Notes: generated by a model not told the origin, from the sequence alone. DNA of 7,153 nt from Clostridia bacterium (GCA_030592085.1 JAUUZV010000130.1:1-7153), one strand, 5' to 3'; counted from the stretch's first letter, positions 1-7,013 are shown. Numbers and translations are program-made.

Positions 1-1
1 A

Positions 2-907
2 GCTGGAACCTTAATGGGTAGTATCTTTGTGGCATCAAATCTGTCTTGGAGTTTAATTACAATTGGTGAAATGTTAGCTACCGTACAAAAATCATTAGCA
101 GGATCTGATAGAATTTATGAAATATTAAATGAACCCAGTGAACCTGAAAGTTATAAAATTAATGGAGCTAATAACAATTGTGGTTTAGCAATAAAAAATG
201 GTTATTTTTCATATGATAATGAAGATAATGTTATTGATGATTTAAGCTTTGAAGTAAAAAAAGGACAAATAGCAGCATTAGTTGGATACAGTGGTGGTGG
301 AAAAAGCACAATTGTTAAACTAATCTTAGGTTTATATCCATTAGAAAAAGGTTTAATGACTGTAAACGGAAAAGCAATAAGTGAATATACATTAGAAGAA
401 TTACGTGATAACTTAGCATATGTACCACAAAATGCATATGTATTTAATGGCACTATTAAAGAAAATATTTTATATGGACGAAGTAATGCTACAGAAGATG
501 AAATTATTAGTGCAGCTAAAAAGTCTAATGCCCATGACTTTATTATGGAACAAGTAGATAAGTATGATACTGTGGTAGGTGAAAGAGGTATTAAACTTTC
601 AGGTGGACAACGCCAACGTGTAGCAATTGCCAGAGCCATTTTAAAAGATGCACCTATATTGTTGTTAGATGAGGCTACATCAAGCTTAGATACAGAGTCA
701 GAAGTACTTATTCAGCAAGCATTACTTGAACTTATGAAAGATAGAACATCACTAGTAGTTGCCCATAGATTATCAACAATTGAGCACGCTGATATAATTT
801 TCTTTATTGAAGATGGTATGGTTAAAGAACAAGGAACCCATATAGAATTATTAACTAAAAAAGAAAAGTACCATGAATTATATAAAAGAGAGTTTTCACA
901 AAAATAG
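2..907 (+). CDS. ABC exporter half-transporter (TMD-NBD), 5'-truncated by window edge
   Basis: This is the C-terminal part of an ATP-driven membrane exporter (MsbA/BmrA/multidrug-peptide type) in which membrane helices and ATPase are fused in one chain. The reading frame is open from base 2, so the ATG at 14 is internal and not the start. Counting from that Met, residues 1-40 are the end of the last membrane helix and the linker typical of the family. The nucleotide-binding domain follows. It has the A-loop Tyr67, Walker A GYSGGGKST at 91-99, Q-loop Gln139, signature LSGGQ at 195-199, Walker B ILLLDE at 215-220, the SSLD D-loop at 223-226 and switch His251. Every catalytic motif is intact, so the ATPase should be active. 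The gene ends in TAG and converges on the polyamine operon. Substrate cannot be told from the fragment, and nothing ties it to polyamines except position. Such half-transporters act as homodimers or with a neighbouring partner, which would lie to the left. Confidence 0.95.
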   Translation, partial: AGTLMGSIFVASNLSWSLITIGEMLATVQKSLAGSDRIYEILNEPSEPESYKINGANNNCGLAIKNGYFSYDNEDNVIDDLSFEVKKGQIAALVGYSGGGKSTIVKLILGLYPLEKGLMTVNGKAISEYTLEELRDNLAYVPQNAYVFNGTIKENILYGRSNATEDEIISAAKKSNAHDFIMEQVDKYDTVVGERGIKLSGGQRQRVAIARAILKDAPILLLDEATSSLDTESEVLIQQALLELMKDRTSLVVAHRLSTIEHADIIFFIEDGMVKEQGTHIELLTKKEKYHELYKREFSQK

Positions 908-912
908 GTTAA

Positions 913-1068
913 TTAAGATAATCTGCTTTTGAAATCATCATAACCAAATTGTTTAACTAATTGCAACTTACCTTGATCAAGAATATAAATTGAAGGTAGA
1001 TTAATACCATTAAAGGTATTATTTTTTACCATTGTGTAATGAGCCATATCAGTGAAAATAAGTTTATC
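913..1068 (-). pseudogene. nspC: Severed or readthrough C-terminus of nspC
   Basis: The nspC frame continues without interruption for 51 codons past the TGA at 1069-1071 and ends at TAA (913-915). The translated tail begins DKLIFTDMAHYTMVKNNTFN and ends FKSRLS. The MAHYTMVK...TFNG block is the most conserved C-terminal motif of carboxynorspermidine decarboxylases. Its tyrosine (Y343 if the TGA counts as residue 332) is expected near the PLP phosphate. With one residue at the TGA, the whole protein would be 383 residues, which fits the family length. No second damage (frameshift or further stop) is seen. That points to a very recent mutation, an error in the sequence, or real decoding of the TGA. 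There is no Shine-Dalgarno site before the internal ATG codons, so a separate start for this piece is unlikely. Confidence 0.8.
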
Positions 1069-1071
1069 TCA
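1069..1071 (-). other. In-frame TGA codon inside nspC
   Basis: The codon context on the coding strand is CTT AAA GAA TGA GAT AAA CTT. From memory of characterised family members, this position is glycine (K-L-K-x-G-D-K). GGA to TGA is one base change. The TGA is not at the catalytic cysteine, which is an ordinary TGT codon at residue 314, so selenocysteine makes no functional sense here. Confidence 0.9.
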
Positions 1072-2064
1072 TTCTTTAAGAGGTTTTATAAAGGAGTAAT
1101 CACCAATTACATCACCTGCTAAACAGGTGATTCCACCTAAACGATATGTATATGGATTCTTTAATGCTTGCTTTGTACCAATAATAACTGGACGATAGGG
1201 CATTTCAATAACATCGGGCATATGAGTGCTTGCAGAGGTATCTAATATAGCAATATCTATACCATTATTCATTACATCAAGTACTGATGTTACTAAATAA
1301 CCACAATTTAAAGCTATTGCTTCTCCAGGTTCTAAATAGACCATAACATCATATTTTTTAGCTACTCTATTTATTATTTTTATAAGTTTTTCTACATCAT
1401 AATCATCACGGGTTATATGATGTCCACCACCAAAATTTATCCATTTCATATTATATAGATATTTTCCAAACTTTTTCTCAATAACTTGTAAAGTACGCTC
1501 TAATGTATCAGAGTTTTGTTCACACATTGTGTGAAAATGAAGACCATCAATTCCAACTAGTTCACTTGGATCTAAATTCTTCTCTGTAACACCTAATCGT
1601 GAATAGGGAGAACAAGGGTCATAAATTGGTACAGATAATTCAGAAAATTCAGGATTAACTCTTATACCTACGTCAATTTTCTTTGATGATTTTAAAAGTT
1701 GTTGTTTGTACTTTTTATACTGTGATGTGGAATTAAATACGATATGATCCGCTATTGATATTATTTCTTTAAATTCACTTGGAATATAGGCAGGAGCATA
1801 GATATGAACTTCACTATTCATATACTCTCGTCCTAGTTTTGCTTCAAAAAGTGAACTTGAGGTAACTCCGTCTAGATATTCTCCAATAAATGGATATAAA
1901 GAAAACTGTGAATAACCTTTTTGTGCCAATAAAATTTTACATTGAGTTTGTTTTTTAACATAAGTTAATATCTCAAGATTTTTTTGTAATAATTGTTTAT
2001 CAACAATATATGATGGAGTGGGAACATTTTTTAAAGTATTTAAATAATCAACACTATAATCCAT
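1069..2064 (-). CDS. nspC: Carboxynorspermidine/carboxyspermidine decarboxylase, cut short by an in-frame TGA
   Basis: This is a PLP-dependent decarboxylase of the alanine-racemase/ornithine-decarboxylase fold III group. It removes the carboxyl group of carboxyspermidine (or carboxynorspermidine), the last step to spermidine in the cytoplasm. Visible marks are the PLP lysine K49 in the LLAQKGYS motif, LHFHTMCE with H178 (expected to stack on PLP), the phosphate-binding NFGGGHH at 210-216, EPGEA at 245-249, and the catalytic cysteine C314 in GITCLAGD, normally donated across the dimer. Translation starts at the ATG directly after the TAA of the upstream gene, with GGTGA 5 nt before it, so the two are translationally coupled. 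The frame stops at TGA (1069-1071) after 331 residues. Relatives are about 370-390 residues and have glycine at the stop position (PLKxGDxxxF). The missing tail is encoded intact downstream (see 913-1068). As decoded normally, the product lacks the conserved C-terminal HYTMVK segment with its tyrosine and is probably inactive. The family assignment is firm; functional status is open. Confidence 0.9.
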   Translation of the reverse strand: MDYSVDYLNTLKNVPTPSYIVDKQLLQKNLEILTYVKKQTQCKILLAQKGYSQFSLYPFIGEYLDGVTSSSLFEAKLGREYMNSEVHIYAPAYIPSEFKEIISIADHIVFNSTSQYKKYKQQLLKSSKKIDVGIRVNPEFSELSVPIYDPCSPYSRLGVTEKNLDPSELVGIDGLHFHTMCEQNSDTLERTLQVIEKKFGKYLYNMKWINFGGGHHITRDDYDVEKLIKIINRVAKKYDVMVYLEPGEAIALNCGYLVTSVLDVMNNGIDIAILDTSASTHMPDVIEMPYRPVIIGTKQALKNPYTYRLGGITCLAGDVIGDYSFIKPLKE

Positions 2065-3264
2065 TTATTTCACCAATACAGGAGAAAAGTCTTCATTCCA
2101 TGGAAGGCCTTGCTTATTTAATTCATCCATAAAAGGATCAGGATCAAACTCTTCAACATTATATACACCTGGTTTTTTCCATTTACCTTCTATTAGTAAT
2201 TTAGCACCAATCATTGCAGGAACACCAGTTGTATATGAAATTGCTTGTGAACCAACTTCTCTATAACATTGTTGATGGTCACAAATATTATATAAATAGT
2301 AATTAACAGGTTTATTATCTTTAATTCCTTGATAAATACACCCTATATTTGTTTTACCTTTTGTAAGTGGACCTAGTGAGGCAGGATCTGGTAGTACTTT
2401 TTGTAAAAAGTGTAGTGGTTGAATATTAACACCATTTATATTTATTGGTTTAATACTGGTCATACCCACATTTTGTAAAACATTTAAATGAGTTATATAT
2501 TTTTGGGAAAATGTCATAAAGAAACGAATTCTCTTAATTCCTTTAATATTTTTAGCTAGTGATTCTAATTCTTCATGATATAAAAGGTAAGCATCTTTTT
2601 TGCCAACTTCTTTAAAATTATATTCTCTTTTAATTTCAAGTGGTTTCGTTTCAATCCAATTTTCATTTTCCCAATATCTGCCATTGGCTGTTATTTCTCT
2701 TATATTTATTTCAGGGTTAAAATTAGTTGCAAAAGGATATCCATGGTCACCACCATTTGCATCTAATATATCAATATAGTGTATTTCATCAAAATAGTGC
2801 TTCATAGCATAGGCTGAAAATACTCCTGTTACTCCTGGGTCAAATCCACAGCCTAAAATAGCTGTTAAACCAGCTTTTTTAAAACGTTCTTTATATGCCC
2901 ACTGCCATTTATATTCAAATTTTGGAATATCTTTAGGCTCATAATTAGCTGTATCTAAGTAATGGACATTAGTAGCTAAACAAGCATCCATAATTGATAA
3001 ATCTTGGTAGGGAAGAGCCACATTAATTACTAATTCAGGTTTAAACTTTTTTATTAATTTAATTAATTCGCCTGTATTATCAGCATCAATAGCTGCTGTT
3101 GTTATTATTGTCTTACTATCAGTAATTTGATTTTTAATAGCATCACATTTTGATTTTGTTCTACTAGCTAAAAGAATTTCACTAAATACATGTGAATTCA
3201 TGGCACATTTTTTTACCACTACATTTGATACTCCGCCAGCTCCAATGATTAATACTTTTCCCAT
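2065..3264 (-). CDS. Carboxy(nor)spermidine dehydrogenase, saccharopine dehydrogenase family
   Basis: This is the NAD(P)H-dependent enzyme that condenses putrescine (or diaminopropane) with aspartate semialdehyde and reduces the Schiff base to carboxyspermidine (or carboxynorspermidine). It is related to Lys1/Lys9 saccharopine enzymes, but its place directly before nspC and after speA/speB identifies the polyamine role. The 399 residues fit the family length of about 400. An N-terminal Rossmann fold has GAGGVS at 8-13 and ASRT at 33-36, where Arg35 would favour NADPH. NVALPYQD at 81-88 and HYLDTA at 101-106 follow, then the family hallmark GCGFDPGVTGVF at 138-149 and a substrate-domain segment NGGDHGYPFATNFNPE at 170-185. 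The ATG start has a perfect AGGAGG (3270-3275) 5 nt upstream. The stop TAA abuts the nspC ATG. Because speB supplies putrescine, the likely product is carboxyspermidine rather than carboxynorspermidine. The symbol is left blank because lys9/lys1/casdh names vary. Confidence 0.88.
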   Translation of the reverse strand: MGKVLIIGAGGVSNVVVKKCAMNSHVFSEILLASRTKSKCDAIKNQITDSKTIITTAAIDADNTGELIKLIKKFKPELVINVALPYQDLSIMDACLATNVHYLDTANYEPKDIPKFEYKWQWAYKERFKKAGLTAILGCGFDPGVTGVFSAYAMKHYFDEIHYIDILDANGGDHGYPFATNFNPEINIREITANGRYWENENWIETKPLEIKREYNFKEVGKKDAYLLYHEELESLAKNIKGIKRIRFFMTFSQKYITHLNVLQNVGMTSIKPININGVNIQPLHFLQKVLPDPASLGPLTKGKTNIGCIYQGIKDNKPVNYYLYNICDHQQCYREVGSQAISYTTGVPAMIGAKLLIEGKWKKPGVYNVEEFDPDPFMDELNKQGLPWNEDFSPVLVK

Positions 3265-3284
3265 GATTTCCTCCTAAAATTACT

Positions 3285-4133
3285 TTATATAAGTAACAAC
3301 AATTCTCTTAATACTTTACATGCTACAATGGTTGAAACACCTGAAGCATCATAGTTAGGGGTTAATTCAACTATATCTCCACCAACAATTTGTAATGATG
3401 TCAATTTTTTCATGGCATCCATTAATTCAATAAATGTATTTCCACCTGGTTCTGGTGTTCCTGTGCCAGGGAAGATTGATGGGTCAAGTACATCTAAATC
3501 AATTGAGATGTATACAGGTGCATCACCTATTTGATTTATGACATCTGTTATCTTATCTAGAGAAAATGGATGTAAAGATGTATTATCTTGTCCAAATATA
3601 AACTCCTCTTTAGTACCAGAACGAATTCCAAACTGCCATATTTGACCAGTTGATAATTGTTCATAAACTCGCCTCATTACAGTTGCATGAGATAATGTTT
3701 CTCCCATAAAGGTATCACGAAGATCTGCATGTGCATCAAAATGGATTATATTTAATGATGGATATTTTTTAATATATGATTTTATAATTGGATAGGTTAT
3801 AAGATGCTCACCACCAAGTGAAATGATTTTTTTATTATCATCAAGTATGGAAGCTATTTCTTGTTCTATTGTTTGTAATGTTTTAGTAGTGTTCCCAAAC
3901 GATATGGGAATATCACCCAAATCACATATTTTTTTATCTGTTAAATCACTATTAAGATAAGGACTATATGTTTCAATACCATCAAATACTTGTCTAATAG
4001 CAGAAGGTGCAAAGCGTGTACCTGGACGAAATGAAACTGTACCATCAAAAGGAATACCACATATTATGGTTTCAGCTTCTAAGTAATTACTACTTACTCC
4101 TTCATATATTAACTCTCTATTATTTTTTATCAT
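3285..4133 (-). CDS. speB: Agmatinase (ureohydrolase family)
   Basis: This enzyme hydrolyses agmatine to putrescine and urea using a two-manganese centre in the cytoplasm. All six canonical metal ligands of the arginase/agmatinase fold are visible: H110 (GGEH), D133, H135 and D137 (FDAHADLRD), and D212 and D214 (SIDLDVLDP). SHATVMRR at 148-155 and GGDIVELTP at 251-259 are also family motifs. The 282 residues are a little shorter than the roughly 306 of the E. coli enzyme and are normal for Firmicute and archaeal agmatinases. GGAGGT (4137-4142) lies just before the ATG, with short 3-4 nt spacing. The gene sits 12 nt after speA and 20 nt before the dehydrogenase, in the same operon. Arginase or guanidinobutyrase cannot be excluded by motifs alone, but pairing with arginine decarboxylase makes agmatine the expected substrate. 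Confidence 0.92.
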   Translation of the reverse strand: MIKNNRELIYEGVSSNYLEAETIICGIPFDGTVSFRPGTRFAPSAIRQVFDGIETYSPYLNSDLTDKKICDLGDIPISFGNTTKTLQTIEQEIASILDDNKKIISLGGEHLITYPIIKSYIKKYPSLNIIHFDAHADLRDTFMGETLSHATVMRRVYEQLSTGQIWQFGIRSGTKEEFIFGQDNTSLHPFSLDKITDVINQIGDAPVYISIDLDVLDPSIFPGTGTPEPGGNTFIELMDAMKKLTSLQIVGGDIVELTPNYDASGVSTIVACKVLRELLLLI

Positions 4134-4145
4134 ACTACCTCCAGA

Positions 4146-6053
4146 TTATCTTTCATAATAGGTATACCCTTGTAAACCGTTTTCAATAACTTGTAATATT
4201 TCTTTTCTCTCAGCTGGAGTAATTAATCCATCTTTTACAGCTTGTTCAGCTTTTATTCTGAATTTTTTTCTCATGGATTTAGAGTCATACTCTACATAAC
4301 TTAAGACATCATCAACACTATCTCCTAATACTTCATTTGTGATGTCATATTTACCATCACCTGTTAAACGGACACTTGCAACATTTGTATCACCAAAAAG
4401 ATTATGAAGGTCACCTAAAGTTTCTTGATAGGCACCTACTAGGAAAACTCCTATATAGTAATCTTCTGCTTCATTTATTGGGTGTAATGGCAAAGTATGT
4501 TTCATTTCACGAATATCAATAAATTTATCAATTTTACCATCACAGTCACAAGTTATATCAGCAATAATTGAATTCCTTGATGGATGCTCTAATAATCTAT
4601 GAATAGGCATAATAGGGAATAGTTGATCAATTGCCCAACAATCAGGAATAGATTGAAATATTGAAAAATTACAATAATAAATATCTGCAATAATATTTTC
4701 TAGTTTTTCTAAATCAGATGGTACAAACTTTAATAAGTCTTTCTTTTTTACAACTTGATGCATTGTATTCCAAAAAATCTTTTCAGCCAGAGCACGTTCA
4801 CGTAAACTAAGGTCACCATTATTAAACATATCACGAACTTTATCCCGATAATATAATATATCGTTATAACATTCTTGTAGGTTTTTAAGATTTATTGTTT
4901 TGTTAGCTTCATGAATATTATGAAGAACTTCAGGAAGAGAAGGATCTAAGACATCTGGGATATCATAAGATTCAAAAATTGCCACATCTAAAACATTAAA
5001 AATTAGTACAGAGTAATATGCTACTAATGCTCGTCCTGATTCAGTCATAATTACTGGATGGGGAACATTAGAAATATCAAGTACAGTTTTAACTGCTTCT
5101 ACAATATCAACACAATATTCTTCAATTGAATAATTACTACTATTAATGTAGTTAGTATTAGAGCCATCATAATCTACTGCTAATCCACCACCTAAATCAA
5201 GATATCCCATTGGAGCACCTTCTTTAACTAATTCAACATAAACTCTTGTAGCTTCATAAACTGCTTTTCTTATGTCTCTTATATTAGGAATTTGTGAACC
5301 AAGGTGATAATGCATCATTTTTAATGTATCTAACATACCTCTAGAACGTAGTTTTTCTATAACTTCAATAATTTGTGACATGTTTAGTCCAAAAATACTT
5401 CTATCGCCACCTGATTCTGTCCAATGACCACTGGCTTTTGATGCTAGTTTAATTCTTACTCCTATATTGGGTTTAACTTTAAGTTTTTCTGCCCTATCTA
5501 AAATAATTTCTAATTCACCTGGTATTTCAATAACAAAGAATAAAGTGAACCCTAATTTAATTGCATTAAGTCCTAAATCAATAAATTCTTCATCTTTATA
5601 TCCATTACAAACTAAACAAGCTTTTCTATCGGTCATTTCAGATAAGGCTGCAAGTAATTCAGCCTTGCTTCCCACTTCAAAACCGTGATGGTAACGTTTG
5701 CCAAACTTAGCAACTTCTTTTACAACTTGTTGTTGTTGATTAACTTTTATAGGATAAACACCTTGATAAGTTCCTTTATAGTCTAAATCGTTAATTGCAT
5801 TTCTAAAAGATTCATTAATATATGAAATTTGTTCATCTAGTATATTTTCAAAACGTAATAAAACAGGCATTTCAAGACCTCGGTCCTTTATACCTGAAAC
5901 AATGTCTATTAAGCTAACTGCTTGTTCTTCATTTTGTGTGGGATTAATAAGAACATCACCTTTTTTAGAAATTGAAAAGTATTTCTTTCCCCAATTATTA
6001 ATGCCATATAAATCTTCTGATTTTTCTTTATCCCAACGTTCTAATATGTCCAT
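4146..6053 (-). CDS. speA: Biosynthetic arginine decarboxylase (PLP fold III)
   Basis: This enzyme decarboxylates arginine to agmatine, the entry step of the operon's pathway. It is the large alanine-racemase-fold type found in E. coli and plants, not the small pyruvoyl or the aspartate-aminotransferase-fold type. From the ATG at 6053 it is 635 residues, matching the usual 630-660. Motifs seen are GVYPIKVNQQ with the PLP lysine K103, FEVGSKAEL at 125-133, HYHLGSQIPNI at 248-258, DLGGGLAVDYDG at 286-297, ESGRA at 338-342, the catalytic-cysteine region TCDCDG at 501-506 (C502 expected), and GAYQETLGDLHNLFGD at 540-555. An in-frame GTG at 6065 would add four residues (VEPY). The ATG is preferred because AGGTGG lies 8 nt before it, and that Shine-Dalgarno site would overlap the GTG. 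It is first in the operon, with its own likely promoter upstream, and ends in TAA 12 nt before speB. Confidence 0.95.
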   Translation of the reverse strand: MDILERWDKEKSEDLYGINNWGKKYFSISKKGDVLINPTQNEEQAVSLIDIVSGIKDRGLEMPVLLRFENILDEQISYINESFRNAINDLDYKGTYQGVYPIKVNQQQQVVKEVAKFGKRYHHGFEVGSKAELLAALSEMTDRKACLVCNGYKDEEFIDLGLNAIKLGFTLFFVIEIPGELEIILDRAEKLKVKPNIGVRIKLASKASGHWTESGGDRSIFGLNMSQIIEVIEKLRSRGMLDTLKMMHYHLGSQIPNIRDIRKAVYEATRVYVELVKEGAPMGYLDLGGGLAVDYDGSNTNYINSSNYSIEEYCVDIVEAVKTVLDISNVPHPVIMTESGRALVAYYSVLIFNVLDVAIFESYDIPDVLDPSLPEVLHNIHEANKTINLKNLQECYNDILYYRDKVRDMFNNGDLSLRERALAEKIFWNTMHQVVKKKDLLKFVPSDLEKLENIIADIYYCNFSIFQSIPDCWAIDQLFPIMPIHRLLEHPSRNSIIADITCDCDGKIDKFIDIREMKHTLPLHPINEAEDYYIGVFLVGAYQETLGDLHNLFGDTNVASVRLTGDGKYDITNEVLGDSVDDVLSYVEYDSKSMRKKFRIKAEQAVKDGLITPAERKEILQVIENGLQGYTYYER

Positions 6054-6061
6054 ATAAGGTT

Positions 6062-6067
6062 CCACCT
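6062..6067 (-). promoter_or_regulatory. Ribosome binding site that fixes the speA start
   Basis: On the coding strand this reads AGGTGG and lies 8 nt before the ATG at 6053. It contains the alternative GTG start (6065-6063), so ribosomes bound here cannot start at that GTG. The start at 6053 is therefore chosen. Confidence 0.7.
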
Positions 6068-6098
6068 ATTCTTTATTACTAAAATATATATTTCTCAA

Positions 6099-6133
6099 AT
6101 TATCACTATATTATGTTTATGTCAATATAACAA
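6099..6133 (-). promoter_or_regulatory. Candidate sigma-70 type promoter(s) of the speA operon
   Basis: On the minus strand two overlapping candidates are visible. One is TTGTTA (6133-6128), 17 nt, then TATAGT (6110-6105), which has ideal spacing. The other is a perfect -35 TTGACA (6125-6120) followed after 15 nt by GATAAT (6104-6099), which is tight spacing. Either would give a leader of about 40-50 nt before the speA ATG. This is the only extended non-coding stretch before the operon, so a promoter is expected here. Which pair is used cannot be decided by eye in such AT-rich DNA. Confidence 0.5.
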
Positions 6134-6156
6134 AATCAAGTCACTTAATGACTCAA
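6127..6156 (-). terminator. Possible weak terminator or operator between the membrane-protein gene and speA
   Basis: On the minus strand TTGAGTCA and TGACTTGA can pair around the loop TTAAG. This gives an 8-bp stem with two G-U pairs, followed by TTTTGTT. It lies 25 nt past the stop of the gene at 6181-6528, where a rho-independent terminator would be expected. The same bases form a near-perfect palindrome (AGTCATTAAGTGACT, 6153-6139) just upstream of the speA -35, so a regulator-binding site is an alternative. The stem is weak and poor in G/C. Confidence 0.3.
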
Positions 6157-6180
6157 TATTAATTATATGTAAAATATGTA

Positions 6181-6528
6181 TTAATGATATTGTAAAGATT
6201 TTTTTATTTCGTTATAACCATCTAAATAAAACATGAAATTAACAATGGTAATAACAAGTATACATACTGTTAATAACATAGCTCCAATTGGAAAAGATTT
6301 AATAAATATAGCTATAATAGGAATGATTATGGTAACTGGAAGTGACACATAAAGTACTTTTTTGTAATAAATACTTCTAAGTGAAATAAAAAATTCATTA
6401 TCAATTGGTTCTTCAACTTTATATCCAAATGGCTGTTTTAACTTATTTAAATTTACAAGCAATAAATATAGACCAGTTATAAGAGCCAGCGGTAAAAAGA
6501 AAAATACAAAATTTATAGGTTGTAACAT
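6181..6528 (-). CDS. Small three-helix membrane protein of unknown function
   Basis: The product is 115 residues and very hydrophobic. Predicted membrane segments are at about 5-25, 57-76 and 80-102. A polar loop at about 26-56 contains QPFGYKV and a basic YYKK stretch just before helix 2. The arrangement (helix, then 'FG(V/Y)(R/K)V(P/E)', an acidic stretch, then an arginine/tyrosine/lysine patch before two helices) resembles from memory the N-terminal module of DUF1648/DUF5808-type membrane proteins of Firmicutes, but here it stands alone. That link is tentative. AAGGA lies 7 nt before the ATG, the stop is TAA, and codon use is like its neighbours, so the gene is probably real. It points the same way as the speA operon but is 127 nt away with a possible terminator between. 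No function can be assigned. Confidence 0.75.
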   Translation of the reverse strand: MLQPINFVFFFLPLALITGLYLLLVNLNKLKQPFGYKVEEPIDNEFFISLRSIYYKKVLYVSLPVTIIIPIIAIFIKSFPIGAMLLTVCILVITIVNFMFYLDGYNEIKKSLQYH

Positions 6529-6657
6529 AATATATTCCTTAAGTAATCTATATATAGTTTAGCATAATCAACAAAGAAATACTTACAAAATGTTCCATGT
6601 ATTCTAAATAAACAATGATAGTAAATAACTTCTTAGATTTATTTAAATTATACTTCA

Positions 6658-6687
6658 TTGATAATACTACTTCAAGTTTGATAAAAT
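6658..6687 (+). promoter_or_regulatory. Candidate promoter of the AbrB/MazE-like gene
   Basis: TTGATA (6658-6663), an 18-nt spacer, then TAAAAT (6682-6687), about 50 nt before the ATG at 6743. It lies in the 214-nt divergent region 6529-6742, which must also carry the start signals of the leftward gene at 6528. For that gene I see no convincing -35/-10 pair. The match is fair but unremarkable in AT-rich DNA. Confidence 0.3.
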
Positions 6688-6742
6688 GTAAGAATATAAC
6701 AGTTATAAATTATCAGATTAGTAAAGAGTACGAGGAAGAAAT

Positions 6743-6985
6743 ATGAATTTAAACATTATAAAAATTGGTAAATCAAAAGGAATAATAATTCCATCATCCA
6801 TAATAAAGAAGTGCAATATAAGTGATGTTGTTAATTTATATGTGAAAGAAGGGAAAATAATAATTGAAGCAATAGAAAATCCTAGAAAAAACTGGAATAG
6901 TGAATTTATCAAAATGAATCAAAATAATGATGACAAGTTAATAATTCCAGATGGTTTCGATAAAAAATATGAAGACAAGAAATAA
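6743..6985 (+). CDS. AbrB/MazE-type antitoxin-like DNA-binding protein
   Basis: The product is 80 residues. Residues 3-48 form a SpoVT/AbrB-type swapped-hairpin DNA-binding domain. The pattern IIKIGKSKGIIIPSSIIKKC, then a hydrophobic/charged strand and KEGKIIIEAI, is characteristic. Residues 48-72 (PRKNW..EF.KM, then DDKL.IPD.F) match from memory the C-terminal, toxin-binding tail of MazE-like antitoxins that pair with MazF-type endoribonucleases. In such systems the antitoxin neutralises the RNase and represses its own operon. GAGGA (6732-6736) precedes the ATG by 6 nt and the stop is TAA. A toxin gene normally overlaps or follows at once. Here the next 168 bases contain no MazF-like reading frame, so this appears to be an orphan or the remnant of a broken pair. 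A free-standing AbrB-like regulator is the alternative. Confidence 0.82.
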   Translation: MNLNIIKIGKSKGIIIPSSIIKKCNISDVVNLYVKEGKIIIEAIENPRKNWNSEFIKMNQNNDDKLIIPDGFDKKYEDKK

Positions 6986-7013
6986 TCCCATTGAAATTGA
7001 GCATGCTTTATAA
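6969..7013 (+). other. 14-codon frame overlapping the antitoxin end (possible toxin remnant)
   Basis: An ATG at 6969 overlaps the last codons of the antitoxin in another frame, the arrangement expected of a toxin gene start. It encodes only MKTRNNPIEIEHAL before TAA at 7011-7013. Nothing in it matches a MazF N-terminus that I recognise. It could be the stub of a lost partner gene or pure chance. Confidence 0.2.

Noticed and set aside
202..639. Long minus-strand frame inside the ABC transporter
   Set aside because: It is the antisense shadow of a well-conserved ATPase domain, has no Shine-Dalgarno site and its peptide matches nothing.
1069..1071. TGA in nspC as a selenocysteine codon
   Set aside because: The catalytic cysteine is encoded normally (TGT, residue 314), relatives carry glycine at the TGA position, and no clear stem-loop was seen just after the codon.
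4007..4189. Plus-strand frame across the speA/speB junction
   Set aside because: It is antisense to two confident genes and encodes a low-complexity hydrophobic peptide.
5467..5688. Plus-strand frame inside speA
   Set aside because: It is the shadow of the conserved SpeA coding sequence and has no start signals.
6054..6065. GTG at 6065 as the speA start
   Set aside because: The AGGTGG ribosome binding site overlaps this GTG and is 8 nt from the ATG at 6053, so the ATG is the better start.
6718..6912. Minus-strand hydrophobic frame opposite the antitoxin gene
   Set aside because: It is the complement of the AbrB-like gene, whose motifs and ribosome binding site are clear.
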